From NCBI GenBank assembly GCA_041918155.1, contig JAYRWH010000075.1, positions 1 through 64,000 on the forward strand: DNA of 64,000 nucleotides, written 5' to 3'. Each line of letters starts with the position of its first letter. Position 1 is the first letter of the stretch. The translations under genes were made by a program, and so were the position numbers. A model generated the notes under the pieces. That model saw only the letters and a list, made by a program, of their open reading frames with translations. It was not told the DNA's origin and searched no databases. Source of the stretch: UBA668 sp041918155. GTDB taxonomy: Bacteria > Actinomycetota > Acidimicrobiia > Acidimicrobiales > Ilumatobacteraceae. Positions 8,654-17,694 of this stretch are shown here, piece by piece.

Positions 8654-9352
8654 TCAGGCGAACTGCGGGTACAAGGCTGCGGCGCCGCCAGCGAGACCGC
8701 CGCGAACCTGCAGACTGACGTCGTCCGCCAGAATCTCGACCAGACCAGCCTCGATGCCGTCGAGTGCGAGGGTGGCGATCGCCGCTGGGTCGTTCTTCGG
8801 GGCATCGATGTGGCGCACCATGTCGGTGTCCATGTAGCCGACGTGCAGCCCGGTGACGGTGGTGCCCTGGCCGGCGAGCTCGAGTCGCAGCGCGTTCGTC
8901 AGCGACCACTCGGCCGCCTTGGCCGCGCTATAGGCCCCAGAGCCCGGCAGGTTGAACCAGGACAGCACGGACAAGATGTTGAGCACTGCGCTGGTATCGG
9001 CTGTGCCCAGCTGAGCTGCGAAGGCGCGGGTCGTGGCGAGCGTGCCGAAGAAGTGGGTGTTCATCTCCAACTGGATGTCGTCCCAGGTGCCGTCCAGCAG
9101 CGCGGCCCCGGTCGACGAACCGGCGTTGTTGATCAGGATCGACACGTCGTGGGTGACCTCCGCGGCCGCGGCGATCGAGCGTGGGTCGGTCACATCGAGC
9201 GCGATGGGAATGACCCCACCGAGGTCGATGGTTTCGGGCCGGCGCGCGGCCGCGTAGACGGTGGCGCCGCGGCGCACCAGCTGCTCGGCCAGATGGCGCC
9301 CGAGGCCCCGGTTGGCGCCCGTGACCAGTGCGGTACTTCCTTGGATCTGCAC
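8654..9352 (-). CDS. SDR-family oxidoreductase (short form)
   Basis: A 232-residue short-chain dehydrogenase with VTGANRGLGRHLAEQL at the N-terminus, INNAGSSTG near residue 75, Ser in ILSVLSW and the YSAAK pair near 145. Start is a GTG at 9352 preceded by AAGGAG. No substrate can be named. It is the last gene of a minus-strand run thioesterase-MFS-SDR, with 59 bp separating it from the transporter gene. Confidence 0.85.
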   Translation of the reverse strand: MQIQGSTALVTGANRGLGRHLAEQLVRRGATVYAAARRPETIDLGGVIPIALDVTDPRSIAAAAEVTHDVSILINNAGSSTGAALLDGTWDDIQLEMNTHFFGTLATTRAFAAQLGTADTSAVLNILSVLSWFNLPGSGAYSAAKAAEWSLTNALRLELAGQGTTVTGLHVGYMDTDMVRHIDAPKNDPAAIATLALDGIEAGLVEILADDVSLQVRGGLAGGAAALYPQFA

Positions 9353-9411
9353 TTCTTGCTCTCCTTCTTGTCGTCAGGTGTTGAGATGTCGAGCAATGAG
9401 TCGTGGCCGGA

Positions 9412-10782
9412 TCACGCGGCACTGATGACCCGAGTTCGCAGCGGGAGCACCAACGCCGAGGTGACGAGGCCACCGGCCACGATCACCCACCAGATGCGGT
9501 CGAAGGCAACGAGCGCGTCGGCGAGACCTGCGGACGTTCCGAGCAGGGCAAGGGTGAGGGCAACACCGAACGTGCCGCCGAACTGGCGAACGGCTTGGAG
9601 GGCCGCACCGCCGGTGCCGATGCGGTTCTGGGGCAGCGCCTGGGCCACCGCGCTGGACAGTTGCGGGAAACAGCAGGCGACCCCGAGGCCGGAGAGCACC
9701 ATCGACGGGAAGTAGTCGCCGAGATAGTTCACCTCGGGCCCGAGCATGGCCAGCCGGTACACCCCGCTCAACGCGTACAGCACGCCGCCGGTGATGAGGA
9801 TCGGTCGCTGACCGATCCGGCCGGCGAGCTTGCCGGCCCGCGGCGCGACCACGGCGACGAGCGCAGGGCCGGGCGCCACGCCGAAGCCGGCCTGGAGCAC
9901 CGACCATCCCCACACCTTGGTGAGAAACAGGATCGAGCCGAAGAACAGCGCCGAGAAGGCGATGCCGAACGACAGCATCGCTAGATTGCTCCAGGTGAAG
10001 TTGCGAATCCGGTAGAGGTCGAGGTTCAGCGCGGGTGCCGCGGTGCGACGCTGATGGGCGACGAACACGGCGAGCGTCAGCAACCCAGCTCCCAACACAC
10101 CGAGCGTGCGGGCGCTCAGCCATCCGGACTCGCCCGCCCCGACGACGCCGTAGGACAGCAGACCGGCGGCGCCCGCGATCAGGACGACGCCGACGAAGGA
10201 CGGGACCCGGGTGTCGGGATCTGATGACTCGCGCAGAGTGCGGAACCCGGACACGACCGTGAAGACACCGACGGGGAGGTTGATGTAGAACGCCCATCGC
10301 CAGCCCAAGCCCTCGACGATGGCCGCGCCCAAAGTGGGTCCGAGCGCGCCGGCCATCGCTCCCGCGGCGCCCCAGATCGCCACCGCGTGCGCGAGGCGCT
10401 CGCGTGGAAAGGCGTGCATCACGAGCGCGAGCGAGGAGGGAATGAGCGCCGCGGCGCCGGCTGCCTGGAGGACGCGAAACCCGATGAGCACTTCCACACT
10501 CGGCGCCAGCCCGCAGGCCATGGAGGCCACGGTGAAGGCGGTCGAGCCGGCCAGGAACACCCGTCGATGACCCACCCTGTCGGCCAGCTTCCCGAATGGG
10601 ATCAGCAGGGCAGCGAACACGATGGTGTACGCGTTCAGCACCCACGACAGTGCTGACGCGCTCTCGCCGGCAAACGTGCGCGCGATGTCGGGGAAGGCGA
10701 CATAGAGAATGGTCGTGTCGAGAAAGGTCGCCAGCGTCGCCAGCGAAGCGATGATCAAGGTGCGGCGAGAGTGGTCGGGCAC
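9412..10782 (-). CDS. MFS transporter, DHA2 (14-TM drug/H+ antiporter) family
   Basis: A 456-residue integral membrane protein. The TM1 region contains FLDTTILYVAFPDIARTF, the DHA2-family signature; LIPFGKLADRVGHRRVFLAG is motif A between TM2 and TM3; GFRVLQAAGAAALIPSS is the antiporter-type motif. It probably exports a toxic substrate or pathway intermediate. The start is a GTG at 10782, only 5 bp after the thioesterase stop codon. The HxlR regulator divergent from that thioesterase is the likely controller. Confidence 0.88.
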   Translation of the reverse strand: MPDHSRRTLIIASLATLATFLDTTILYVAFPDIARTFAGESASALSWVLNAYTIVFAALLIPFGKLADRVGHRRVFLAGSTAFTVASMACGLAPSVEVLIGFRVLQAAGAAALIPSSLALVMHAFPRERLAHAVAIWGAAGAMAGALGPTLGAAIVEGLGWRWAFYINLPVGVFTVVSGFRTLRESSDPDTRVPSFVGVVLIAGAAGLLSYGVVGAGESGWLSARTLGVLGAGLLTLAVFVAHQRRTAAPALNLDLYRIRNFTWSNLAMLSFGIAFSALFFGSILFLTKVWGWSVLQAGFGVAPGPALVAVVAPRAGKLAGRIGQRPILITGGVLYALSGVYRLAMLGPEVNYLGDYFPSMVLSGLGVACCFPQLSSAVAQALPQNRIGTGGAALQAVRQFGGTFGVALTLALLGTSAGLADALVAFDRIWWVIVAGGLVTSALVLPLRTRVISAA

Positions 10783-10787
10783 GGTGC

Positions 10788-11579
10788 TCAGTCCTCAGCC
10801 GTGAGGCGAGTCTGGAAGGACTCCGACACCAGCGTTCCGTCACGCCGGGCAATCCGACCGTGCTCGACGGCGAGACCGCCGCTGCTGTTCTCGACCTCGA
10901 AAGATCCGGTGAGCCATTCGTCTTCGCCGAGCACGAACGCCTGCCGGTGCACGTGTGTGGTCAGGTCGATACTCACACCGCCCGTGGGCGGCGCCAGACG
11001 AACGAACGACGGGGGCGGGAACCAATCGGCGGCCATCGCCAACCAGGCGGCGTCGACCCGCCGGTGCTCGAGCGGGCGCAGATAGCCACGCACGAGGGCA
11101 CGGTCGCCGCCGCTGAAGGGCAGGCTGGCCGGATCGAGGAGCGCCTCGACCCGCCCGAAGTGGGCCACGCCGGCGGGCGGATCGATCGGCACGCACCGCT
11201 CCGGCGGGGGGAGATCTGCGAGCGGCGGCGAGTTCCACTCGACACCCGTGCGCTCGCTGAGCAACGTCAGCCGACTGGTGGTCACGAGCCGTTGGTCCTG
11301 GATCAGGTCGGCGATGATCGTGCTGAGCGAACGGCCTTGGCGAACCTCACGAACCGACAGCGTGGCCGGCCCGACACGACCTGACCGCAGGAAGCTCGTG
11401 GTCACGGTGCGCACCGGGCGATCAGGAGCGAGTGACTCGGCACCGCGGACGGAGATGGCGCACAGATAGCCGCCGTGAACGCCCGCGAGCGACGACCAGC
11501 CCGGATCGAGTTCCACCGTGAACTCGCCGGGGCACCCCTCGATCGGAACGAGCGCCGTCGTCCGGTCGAATTCCGTCAT
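10788..11579 (-). CDS. acyl-CoA thioesterase (TesB-like, double hot-dog)
   Basis: A 263-residue protein with the thioesterase-like superfamily pattern: WSSLAGVHGGYLCAI near residue 25, TTSFLRSGRVGPATL near 55, then a second hot-dog domain ending FVRLAPPTGGVSIDLTTHVH and TGSFEVENSSGGLAVEHGRI. It would release free acids from CoA esters in the cytosol. The ATG at 11579 is chosen because AAGGAG lies 6 nt upstream; the ATG at 11603 has no ribosome site. It is divergent from the HxlR regulator and forms an operon with the MFS exporter. Confidence 0.82.
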   Translation of the reverse strand: MTEFDRTTALVPIEGCPGEFTVELDPGWSSLAGVHGGYLCAISVRGAESLAPDRPVRTVTTSFLRSGRVGPATLSVREVRQGRSLSTIIADLIQDQRLVTTSRLTLLSERTGVEWNSPPLADLPPPERCVPIDPPAGVAHFGRVEALLDPASLPFSGGDRALVRGYLRPLEHRRVDAAWLAMAADWFPPPSFVRLAPPTGGVSIDLTTHVHRQAFVLGEDEWLTGSFEVENSSGGLAVEHGRIARRDGTLVSESFQTRLTAED

Positions 11580-11601
11580 CTCCAGCTCCTTGAGTACTGT
11601 C

Positions 11602-11651
11602 ATGCAACTGAGCCTAGAACGTCGAGTCTCATGATGCAACCGAGATAGGAT
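11602..11651. promoter_or_regulatory. direct-repeat operator and leaderless -10 box upstream of HxlR gene
   Basis: ATGCAACTGAG (11602-11612) and ATGCAACCGAG (11634-11644) are direct repeats 32 bp apart (about three helical turns). TAGGAT at 11646-11651 lies 6 nt before the HxlR ATG, the spacing of a leaderless promoter. One repeat touches the -10 box, so autoregulation by HxlR is plausible. Confidence 0.5.
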
Positions 11652-11657
11652 GAGTTC

Positions 11658-12119
11658 ATGCGCAAGGCCTCCTTCGCCGACATGCACTGCTCGATCGCCC
11701 AGTCGCTCGAGATCATCGGCGAGTGGTGGACGCTGCTCATCCTGCGCGACTCGTTCCTCGGCGTGCGCCGTTTCGACGACTTCGTCGAGCGCCTCGGGAT
11801 CTCGCGCAACGTGCTCACCAATCGCCTCGACACCCTCGTCGACGCCGGCATCCTCGAGCGTCGCCCCTACGACGAGGCCCGCGGCCGATACGACTATGTC
11901 CTCACCGACAAGGGCCGCGCGTTGTGGCCGGTCATGACGGCCTTGCGCCAGTGGGGTGACGAGTGGATCCTCGGCGAGGGCAACGAGCCGGTGCTCCTCA
12001 TGCACCGCGAGTGCGGGCAGACCACGACCGCACACATGACGTGCGGCGCGTGCGGCGAGCGACTCGACGCCAAGTCGGTGCGTGCCGTTGCCGGCCCGGG
12101 CGCAACTGCGCCGCTGTAG
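11658..12119 (+). CDS. HxlR-family transcriptional regulator
   Basis: A 153-residue winged-helix regulator. The start of the family domain is classic: CSIAQSLEIIGEWWTLLILRD, FDDFVERLGISRNVLTNRL and the wing RPYDEARGRYDYVLTDKG. The C-terminus adds HRECGQTTTAHMTCGACGE, a small CxxC-type segment that may bind metal; this zinc-ribbon-like tail is common in actinobacterial HxlR proteins. It is divergent from the thioesterase/exporter operon, its likely target. Confidence 0.9.
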   Translation: MRKASFADMHCSIAQSLEIIGEWWTLLILRDSFLGVRRFDDFVERLGISRNVLTNRLDTLVDAGILERRPYDEARGRYDYVLTDKGRALWPVMTALRQWGDEWILGEGNEPVLLMHRECGQTTTAHMTCGACGERLDAKSVRAVAGPGATAPL

Positions 12120-12136
12120 TCACCGCACGAGATGTG

Positions 12137-13396
12137 TCACGCGACGCCGGCGGCCTCGTTGCGCAGCTTCCACTCCGCTCGCGGGATGCGCGTGGTGTCG
12201 ACGTCACTCGCCCGGGCCCGCAGAGCCGCCACGTTGGCCTGCTCGCGTGGCGTATGGGCGAACGGGTCCCAGTCGAAGAAGCGGCACGCGTTCTGCCACG
12301 TGATCTTGTGGATCTCATCATCGGTGCACTTGGCTTGCTGCAGTTCGCCCCACAGCTGCTCCGGCGAGAAGGGCCATGTGGTGTCGGTGTGCGGGTAGTC
12401 GCACTCCCACGCGATGAGGTCGATGCCGATGTCGTTCCTTGCTCGCAGGCCAGACGGGTCGGTGATGAAGCAGGCCAGGATGTGCTCGCGGAACACATCG
12501 GACGGCATCTTGTCGCCGAAGCTGTTGTCGATCCAGGCCTGGTTCTTGTAGTGCCGGTCGACGCGATCGAGGTAGAAGGGGATCCACCCGATGCCACCCT
12601 CCGACAGCGCGACCTTGAGCTGGGGGAAGCGGCGCAGGGTCGGCCCGAACAGGAGATCCTGAGCCGTCAGCATCGTCGCTTGCGAGGGCACCACGATGAG
12701 GTGGTCGACCGGTGCCTCGGGCGCCAGGCGGATGAGTGACCACGCGGCACCGATGTGCAGCGAGAGCACCATGCCCGTGTCCGAGATCGCCGCCAGCATC
12801 GGATCCCAGTGCCCCGACAGCAGGCTCGGCAGATCGAACGCGTGCGGTGCTTCGAGGAAGCTGATCGCCTTGCAGCCCTTCGCGGCCACGCGCCGCACCT
12901 CAGCCACGGCAAGGTTCACGTCCCACAACGGCACGATGCCCTGGGGGATGAACCGCCCTGGATACGAGCCGCACCACTCGTCGAGGTGCCAGTCGTTGTA
13001 GGCCTGCAGCATCACCAACGAGCACTCTTTGTCCGGTGCTTCGTTGAACGTACGCGCGTTGAAACCGGCCATCGTCGGAAAGTTCATCGACGCGAGCACC
13101 CCATTGGCGTCCATGTCGCGCACTCGCTCGTGCACGTCGAAGCAGCCGGGCCGCATCTCCGACATGGAGGCTGGGCCGAAGCCCCATTCCTCGGCCGGCC
13201 AGCCCACTGTCGCGGCCATCCCGAAGGGCGTCGACGTGGACGCGCCTTGGAAGACCCACTCGTCCTGGCCGGACTCGTTGCGGACCACCTTCGGTACCTG
13301 ATCGCGGAACCGCTCAGGAACGTGGTTCTCGAACATGTCGGGCGGCTCGATCATGTGGTCATCGATGCTGACCAGGATCATGTCATCCATCTGCAT
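12137..13396 (-). CDS. amidohydrolase-family (COG2159-type) metal-dependent hydrolase
   Basis: A 419-residue TIM-barrel hydrolase of the amidohydrolase-2 family (ACMSD-like), which hydrolyse or decarboxylate carbocyclic acids. Visible: ISIDDHMIEPPDMF-like N-terminus (VSIDDHMIEPPDMFENHVP) holding the metal-binding D-x-H, HIGAAWSL near residue 235 and EGGIGWIPFYLDR near 290, and a DYPHTDTTWP segment near 345 with the conserved Asp/His. It is divergent from the CoA-transferase gene across the 36-bp inverted repeat at 13441-13476. Exact substrate unknown; ring opening in the island's pathway is a reasonable guess. Confidence 0.85.
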   Translation of the reverse strand: MQMDDMILVSIDDHMIEPPDMFENHVPERFRDQVPKVVRNESGQDEWVFQGASTSTPFGMAATVGWPAEEWGFGPASMSEMRPGCFDVHERVRDMDANGVLASMNFPTMAGFNARTFNEAPDKECSLVMLQAYNDWHLDEWCGSYPGRFIPQGIVPLWDVNLAVAEVRRVAAKGCKAISFLEAPHAFDLPSLLSGHWDPMLAAISDTGMVLSLHIGAAWSLIRLAPEAPVDHLIVVPSQATMLTAQDLLFGPTLRRFPQLKVALSEGGIGWIPFYLDRVDRHYKNQAWIDNSFGDKMPSDVFREHILACFITDPSGLRARNDIGIDLIAWECDYPHTDTTWPFSPEQLWGELQQAKCTDDEIHKITWQNACRFFDWDPFAHTPREQANVAALRARASDVDTTRIPRAEWKLRNEAAGVA

Positions 13397-13440
13397 GGCT
13401 GTTCCCCTTCGCAGCTCCGCCGACGGCTCGACATGCCCTC

Positions 13441-13476
13441 GTGCGCAGTACTATACGAATGTATAGTGCTGCGCAC
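13441..13476. promoter_or_regulatory. 36-bp near-perfect inverted repeat (operator candidate)
   Basis: Two 16-nt arms (13441-13456 and 13461-13476) separated by GAAT pair with only one mismatch; the core is CTATAC-GAAT-GTATAG. It lies midway between the divergent amidohydrolase and CoA-transferase genes, which suits a TetR-type operator controlling both. No regulator gene adjoins it. Confidence 0.6.
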
Positions 13477-13524
13477 GCCAGCACAAGTACCATCGGCCGA
13501 CCAGGGCAAGCAAGGGGAGAACGC

Positions 13525-14742
13525 ATGACTCACGTGATGAAGGGCGTACGCATCCTGGAAGTCGCCGAGCACACCTTCGTACCCGCGGCATCGGCGATGC
13601 TGGCCGACTACGGCGCCGAGGTGATCAAGATCGAGCACGTAGAGCGCGGCGATGCCATGCGCGGCCTCGCCTCGAGTGGTCTGGCCCTGTTCGGCGGCAG
13701 CGTCCACGTGCTGCTGGAGCACTCAAATCGAGGCAAGCAGAGCCTCGGCCTCGATCTCACCAATCCGGACGGCCTCGAGGTGCTCTACAAGCTCGCCGCG
13801 ACCTGCGACGTGTTCCTCACCAACAAGTTGCCGTCGGTACGGGCCAAGTTGAAGATCGACGTCGACGACATCCGCGCGCACAACCCCAACATCATCTACG
13901 TGCGCGGCACCGGCCAGGGCGAGCGTGGCCCCGACGCCGACCAGGGCGCATACGACTCGCTCGCGTATTGGTCGCGCACAGGCGTGGCGATGAGCCTCAC
14001 CCAACCGGGCGCCGACGACTTGATCACCCCTCCCGGCCCGGCGTTCGGTGACTCGATCGGGGCGATGACGATCGCTGGTGGCATCATGGGGGCGTTGTTC
14101 CATCGGGAGCGCACCGGCGAGGCCACCACTGTCGACGTGTCGTTGCTCGCCACAGGGTTGTGGTCGATGGGCGCCACGATGGCGCTGTCGATTCAGCTCG
14201 GCTTCCCCTGGCAGCCGCTCCCCCCGGGTGCCTCGACGGGGAACCCGCTCGTGGGCAACTACCGCACCAAGGACCAGCGGTTCATCTCACTCTCGTGCCT
14301 GCAACCTGCCCGCTACTGGGCGGAGGCGTGCAAACTGATCGGTCGGCCGGAGTTGGCCGACGACCCACGCTTCGCCGATGCCGCTGCGCTGCAACAGAAC
14401 GTCGGCGCAGCAACCGACATCTTCCGCAACACGTTCGCGGAGCGCACTGCCGCCGAGTGGCGCGAGGCACTCGCCTCGTTCAGTGGACAATGGGTCTGTG
14501 CCCAGGACACGCTCGAAGCCGCTCTCGACGTCCAGGTGCAGGCGAACGGCATGATCCAGGAGCTGACGGCCGCCGACGGCACCCCGTTCAAGCTCGTCGC
14601 GGCTCCCGTGCAATATGACGGCGCGGCTGCAACACCGAGTCGTGCTCCAGGCTTCAACGAGCACGGCGATGCAATCCTCGAATCATTGGGACTCGACTGG
14701 GACACGGTCGTCGACCTCAAGGTACGCGGCGCAGTCGCGTAG
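13525..14742 (+). CDS. CaiB/BaiF-type CoA-transferase
   Basis: A 405-residue class III CoA-transferase that would load a carboxylic acid with CoA. Motifs: GVRILEVAEHTFVPAASAML at the N-terminus, YGAEVIKIEHVERGD near residue 33, SNRGKQSLGLDLTNPDGLEV near 72, RGTGQGERGPDADQGAYDSL near 130 (the active-site Asp region). The ATG at 13525 has AAGGGGAGA just upstream. Together with the SDR and aldehyde dehydrogenase 15-23 bp downstream it forms a tight operon for activating and oxidising the island's substrate. Confidence 0.9.
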   Translation: MTHVMKGVRILEVAEHTFVPAASAMLADYGAEVIKIEHVERGDAMRGLASSGLALFGGSVHVLLEHSNRGKQSLGLDLTNPDGLEVLYKLAATCDVFLTNKLPSVRAKLKIDVDDIRAHNPNIIYVRGTGQGERGPDADQGAYDSLAYWSRTGVAMSLTQPGADDLITPPGPAFGDSIGAMTIAGGIMGALFHRERTGEATTVDVSLLATGLWSMGATMALSIQLGFPWQPLPPGASTGNPLVGNYRTKDQRFISLSCLQPARYWAEACKLIGRPELADDPRFADAAALQQNVGAATDIFRNTFAERTAAEWREALASFSGQWVCAQDTLEAALDVQVQANGMIQELTAADGTPFKLVAAPVQYDGAAATPSRAPGFNEHGDAILESLGLDWDTVVDLKVRGAVA

Positions 14743-14757
14743 AAAGGGTGAACAACC

Positions 14758-15588
14758 ATGGGAGCACAAGCGTTCAGATACGACGGCAAGCGCGTGCTGG
14801 TGGTCGGTGGCGCCACGGGGATGGGTCGCGCCACGGCCGAGCTCTTGCTCGACCTGGGTGCGCAGGTCGTGGTGATGGATTTTGCGAACATCGCGCTCGA
14901 CGGCGTGACGAAGATCGCCCTCGACCTGCGCGATCGCAAGAGCATCGATGCGGCGATCGACGAATGCGGCGGGCCGCTGCACGCGATCTTCTCGTGTGCC
15001 GGCGCGGCTGATCCCACGCCGGGGATCGAGCGGATCAACTTCGTCGGTCATCGGCACCTGATCGACAGGGCGGTAGCCCGCGGGTACATCGGCCGCGGTG
15101 GCGCGATCGGCATGATCGCCTCGTCCGCCGGCCTCGGTTGGGAGGCGCAACTCGAGCTGATCAACACCCTGCTCGACATCCCCGACTTCGACGGGGCAGT
15201 CGAGTGGTTCGACACCCATGACAACACCAAGAACTACCTCTTCACAAAGAGAGTGATGAGCCAGTACGTCGCTCGCGAGTGCGTGCGCTTCCTGAATCAG
15301 GGCATCCGTATCAACGCGATCCTTCCTGGCCCCACCGACACACCGCTCGCCCAGGCGAACAAGGAGATGTGGCTCGATTTCGGCTCCGACTTCCGCGACG
15401 CAGCCGGCGTCGGAGCGTCCACTCCCGCCGAGCAGGCCCACCCGTTGGCGTTCTTGTGCAGCGACGCTGCGTCGTACATCAATGGCGCGACGCTGATCAC
15501 CGATGCCGGCTGGTACGCCGCCGGCCTCTCGGGCGGCTTCCCCGCTGCCACGCCGGCCGCACAATTCCTCGCCGGCCGTTTCGGCTGA
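14758..15588 (+). CDS. SDR-family oxidoreductase (3-alpha-hydroxysteroid-dehydrogenase-like)
   Basis: A 276-residue short-chain dehydrogenase with VVGGATGMGRATAELL, the short NAD-binding core, SCAGAAD near residue 80, ASSAG catalytic Ser near 121 and YLFTKR as the YxxxK pair. The long insertion between Ser and Tyr (about 37 residues: VEWFDTHDNTKNY) resembles 3-alpha-HSD/carveol dehydrogenase-type proteins. A steroid or terpene alcohol is thus a plausible substrate; this is inference. It has no DxD changes at the cofactor site and is co-directional with CoA-transferase and aldehyde dehydrogenase. Confidence 0.82.
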   Translation: MGAQAFRYDGKRVLVVGGATGMGRATAELLLDLGAQVVVMDFANIALDGVTKIALDLRDRKSIDAAIDECGGPLHAIFSCAGAADPTPGIERINFVGHRHLIDRAVARGYIGRGGAIGMIASSAGLGWEAQLELINTLLDIPDFDGAVEWFDTHDNTKNYLFTKRVMSQYVARECVRFLNQGIRINAILPGPTDTPLAQANKEMWLDFGSDFRDAAGVGASTPAEQAHPLAFLCSDAASYINGATLITDAGWYAAGLSGGFPAATPAAQFLAGRFG

Positions 15589-15610
15589 CCACTTCACAAG
15601 GAGATTTGGA

Positions 15611-17086
15611 ATGACCTCGCTGTTCGACGACTCGCGCCTGCTGATCGACGGCACGCTCGTGCATGCTTCCGACGGGGGCACGTACGACAATGTGAACCCG
15701 GCCACCGAGCAGGTGATCGGCGTCGCGGCCGACGCCACCGACGCCGATGTCGATGCTGCAGTAGCCGCGGCGCGTCGCGCGTTCGACGACACCAGTTGGT
15801 CGACGGACCATCAGTTCCGTGCGCGGTGCCTGCGCCAGCTTCACGCGGGGCTCGAGCAACACAAGGAGGAGCTGCGCCAAATGGTGATCGCCGAAGTCGG
15901 CGCTCCCTTCACGCTGACGTTCGGTCCTCAACTCGATATCCCGGTGGCCGGGGTGCCGTACGCGGCCCAGCTCGCCGAGACCTACGCGTGGCGCCAGGAT
16001 CTGGGCGTGGCCGACACCATGGCAGGGCCATCGAATCGGTATCTGCTGCGTGAGCCCACCGGAGTGGTGGCCGCGATCGTGCCCTGGAACTTCCCGATCC
16101 AGATCGAACTGGCCAAGGCTGCTCCCGCGCTGGCGGCGGGCTGCACCGTCGTGCTGAAGGGCGCCCCGGCGACTCCCTGGTCGGCGAGCGTGATCGGCCG
16201 CATCGTAGCGGAAGAGACCGACATCCCGGCGGGGGTCCTCAACGTGATCACGTCCGCCCGCAACAGCGCCGGCCAGCGCCTCGTGGAGCACCCTTGGGTG
16301 GATCTGGTGTCGTTCACCGGTTCGACCGCGACGGGCAGAGCAATCATGGCCGCGGCCGCACCCACGCTCAAGCGAGTGTTCCTCGAGCTGGGCGGAAAGT
16401 CGGCCATGGTGGTGCTCGACGACGCCGACATGGCGCTGGCAGCGATGTTCGCGGCCTACGGGATCACCACCCACGCCGGGCAGGGCTGCGCGATCAATAC
16501 CCGCGCGATCGTGCCGCGAGCGAGGACCCAGGAGTTCCTCGACCAGATGAACGCGATGCTCGACGGCATCGCGTACGGCGACCCGACCGACCCGTCGGTG
16601 ATGATGGGGCCGTTGTGCAGCGAGGCGCAGCGGGAACGCGTGCTCGGTTACATCCAGTCAGCCCGCGACGACGGTGGCACCATCGTGCGTGGCGGCAGGA
16701 TCCCCGCATCACTTCCCGTCGGCTACTTCGTCGAGCCGACGGTGATCACCGGCCTGGCGCCGGAGGCGAAGGCGGTGCGCGAAGAGATCTTCGGGCCGGT
16801 GCTCGTGGTCCAGGAGCACGATGGCGAGGATCACGCCGTCGCACTCGCGAACGACTCGATCTACGGGCTCTCCGGTGCGGTCCTGTCGGCGGATCACGAG
16901 CGCGCCGGCGCGGTTGCCAAGCGCCTGCGCACCGGAACGGTGAGCGTCAACGGTGGCCTGTGGTACGGCGCCGACGTGCCGTTCGGGGGGTACAAGCAGT
17001 CGGGCGTGGGCCGCGAGTCGGGCGTCGCCGGGTTCGAGGAGTACCTCGAGATCAAGGCCCTCGCCGAACCCGTCCAGCCGAGCTGA
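15611..17086 (+). CDS. NAD(P)-dependent aldehyde dehydrogenase
   Basis: A 491-residue ALDH-superfamily enzyme. PWNFPIQIELAKAAPALAAG near residue 158 lines the cofactor site, VSFTGSTATGRAI near 236 is the Rossmann turn, LELGGKSA near 262 carries the general-base Glu and HAGQGCAINTRAI near 296 holds the catalytic Cys. NGGLWYGADVPFGGYKQSG is the usual C-terminal signature. The ATG at 15611 follows AAGGAG. It sits 22 bp after the SDR, consistent with alcohol to aldehyde to acid oxidation in sequence. Confidence 0.93.
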   Translation: MTSLFDDSRLLIDGTLVHASDGGTYDNVNPATEQVIGVAADATDADVDAAVAAARRAFDDTSWSTDHQFRARCLRQLHAGLEQHKEELRQMVIAEVGAPFTLTFGPQLDIPVAGVPYAAQLAETYAWRQDLGVADTMAGPSNRYLLREPTGVVAAIVPWNFPIQIELAKAAPALAAGCTVVLKGAPATPWSASVIGRIVAEETDIPAGVLNVITSARNSAGQRLVEHPWVDLVSFTGSTATGRAIMAAAAPTLKRVFLELGGKSAMVVLDDADMALAAMFAAYGITTHAGQGCAINTRAIVPRARTQEFLDQMNAMLDGIAYGDPTDPSVMMGPLCSEAQRERVLGYIQSARDDGGTIVRGGRIPASLPVGYFVEPTVITGLAPEAKAVREEIFGPVLVVQEHDGEDHAVALANDSIYGLSGAVLSADHERAGAVAKRLRTGTVSVNGGLWYGADVPFGGYKQSGVGRESGVAGFEEYLEIKALAEPVQPS

Positions 17087-17125
17087 TTGCGCACCGCACC
17101 TGCGGTCACCCCGCTAACGGCGCGC

Positions 17126-17554
17126 TCACGGAGACGGAGATCGTGGCCACGACACCTCGATCCGCACACCACACGGGTCACGATGATACGCGAATCCGAG
17201 CGAGCCGTCGGCGGCCGGGGCCGATGTGAGTTCCAGCGGGCAGCCCTTGGCCTGCAAGCACCCGGACGCTGCATTGACGTCGGTGGTCGCGTACGCAAGG
17301 TGATGCACATTGCTGAGCTCACTGCAGACCCATGGAGTGCCCGGCGTTTCCTCGATCAACTCGTAGCCGGGCGATTGGAACGAGTCGCACATCCTCAGCG
17401 CAGAGGCGCGCCGAGTGCCGTCGGCGTCAACCGTCTCGACGATCACAGACCGCACCGGCGCCCACTCGAGACCGAGCAGCGCCGTGAGTCGCTCACGCGC
17501 GAGGTCCAGGTCGGCGACCACGATCCCGACGTGAGAAAGCGTGTACCGCTCCAC
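17126..17554 (-). CDS. VOC-family protein (glyoxalase/bleomycin-resistance fold)
   Basis: About 142 residues forming two beta-alpha-beta-beta-beta modules. LSHVGIVVADLDLARERLTA starts module 1, VHHLAYATTDVNAA starts module 2, and RDPCGVRIEVSW is the C-terminal strand. The His in LSHVG and HHLAY and the Glu of IEVSW are the expected metal ligands, as in the epimerase-like and glyoxalase-like branch. The start is uncertain: the GTG at 17554 begins the homologous region, and an in-frame ATG lies at 17623. Substrate unknown. Confidence 0.78.
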   Translation of the reverse strand: MERYTLSHVGIVVADLDLARERLTALLGLEWAPVRSVIVETVDADGTRRASALRMCDSFQSPGYELIEETPGTPWVCSELSNVHHLAYATTDVNAASGCLQAKGCPLELTSAPAADGSLGFAYHRDPCGVRIEVSWPRSPSP

Positions 17555-17633
17555 CCTCGACCCCCGATAATCCTCGCCGATCCTCGCTGATCTGCGGCGT
17601 CCGTAGCATCCCGAGGCGACCACCGCCCCGGAG

Positions 17634-17646
17634 ATGTTAGCGATAT
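17634..17646. promoter_or_regulatory. 13-bp word shared with the 7389-7401 intergenic region
   Basis: ATGTTAGCGATAT here differs by one base from ATGTCAGCGATAT at 7389-7401. It lies upstream of the VOC gene, between its start and the 3' end of the P450 gene. Both sites are intergenic in the same catabolic island, which suggests a shared regulator, but the match could be chance. Confidence 0.35.
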
Positions 17647-17694
17647 CACCGGGTCCTGTGCTGCGCGACGCCGAAGGAGCCCCCTCAGCCTCGG

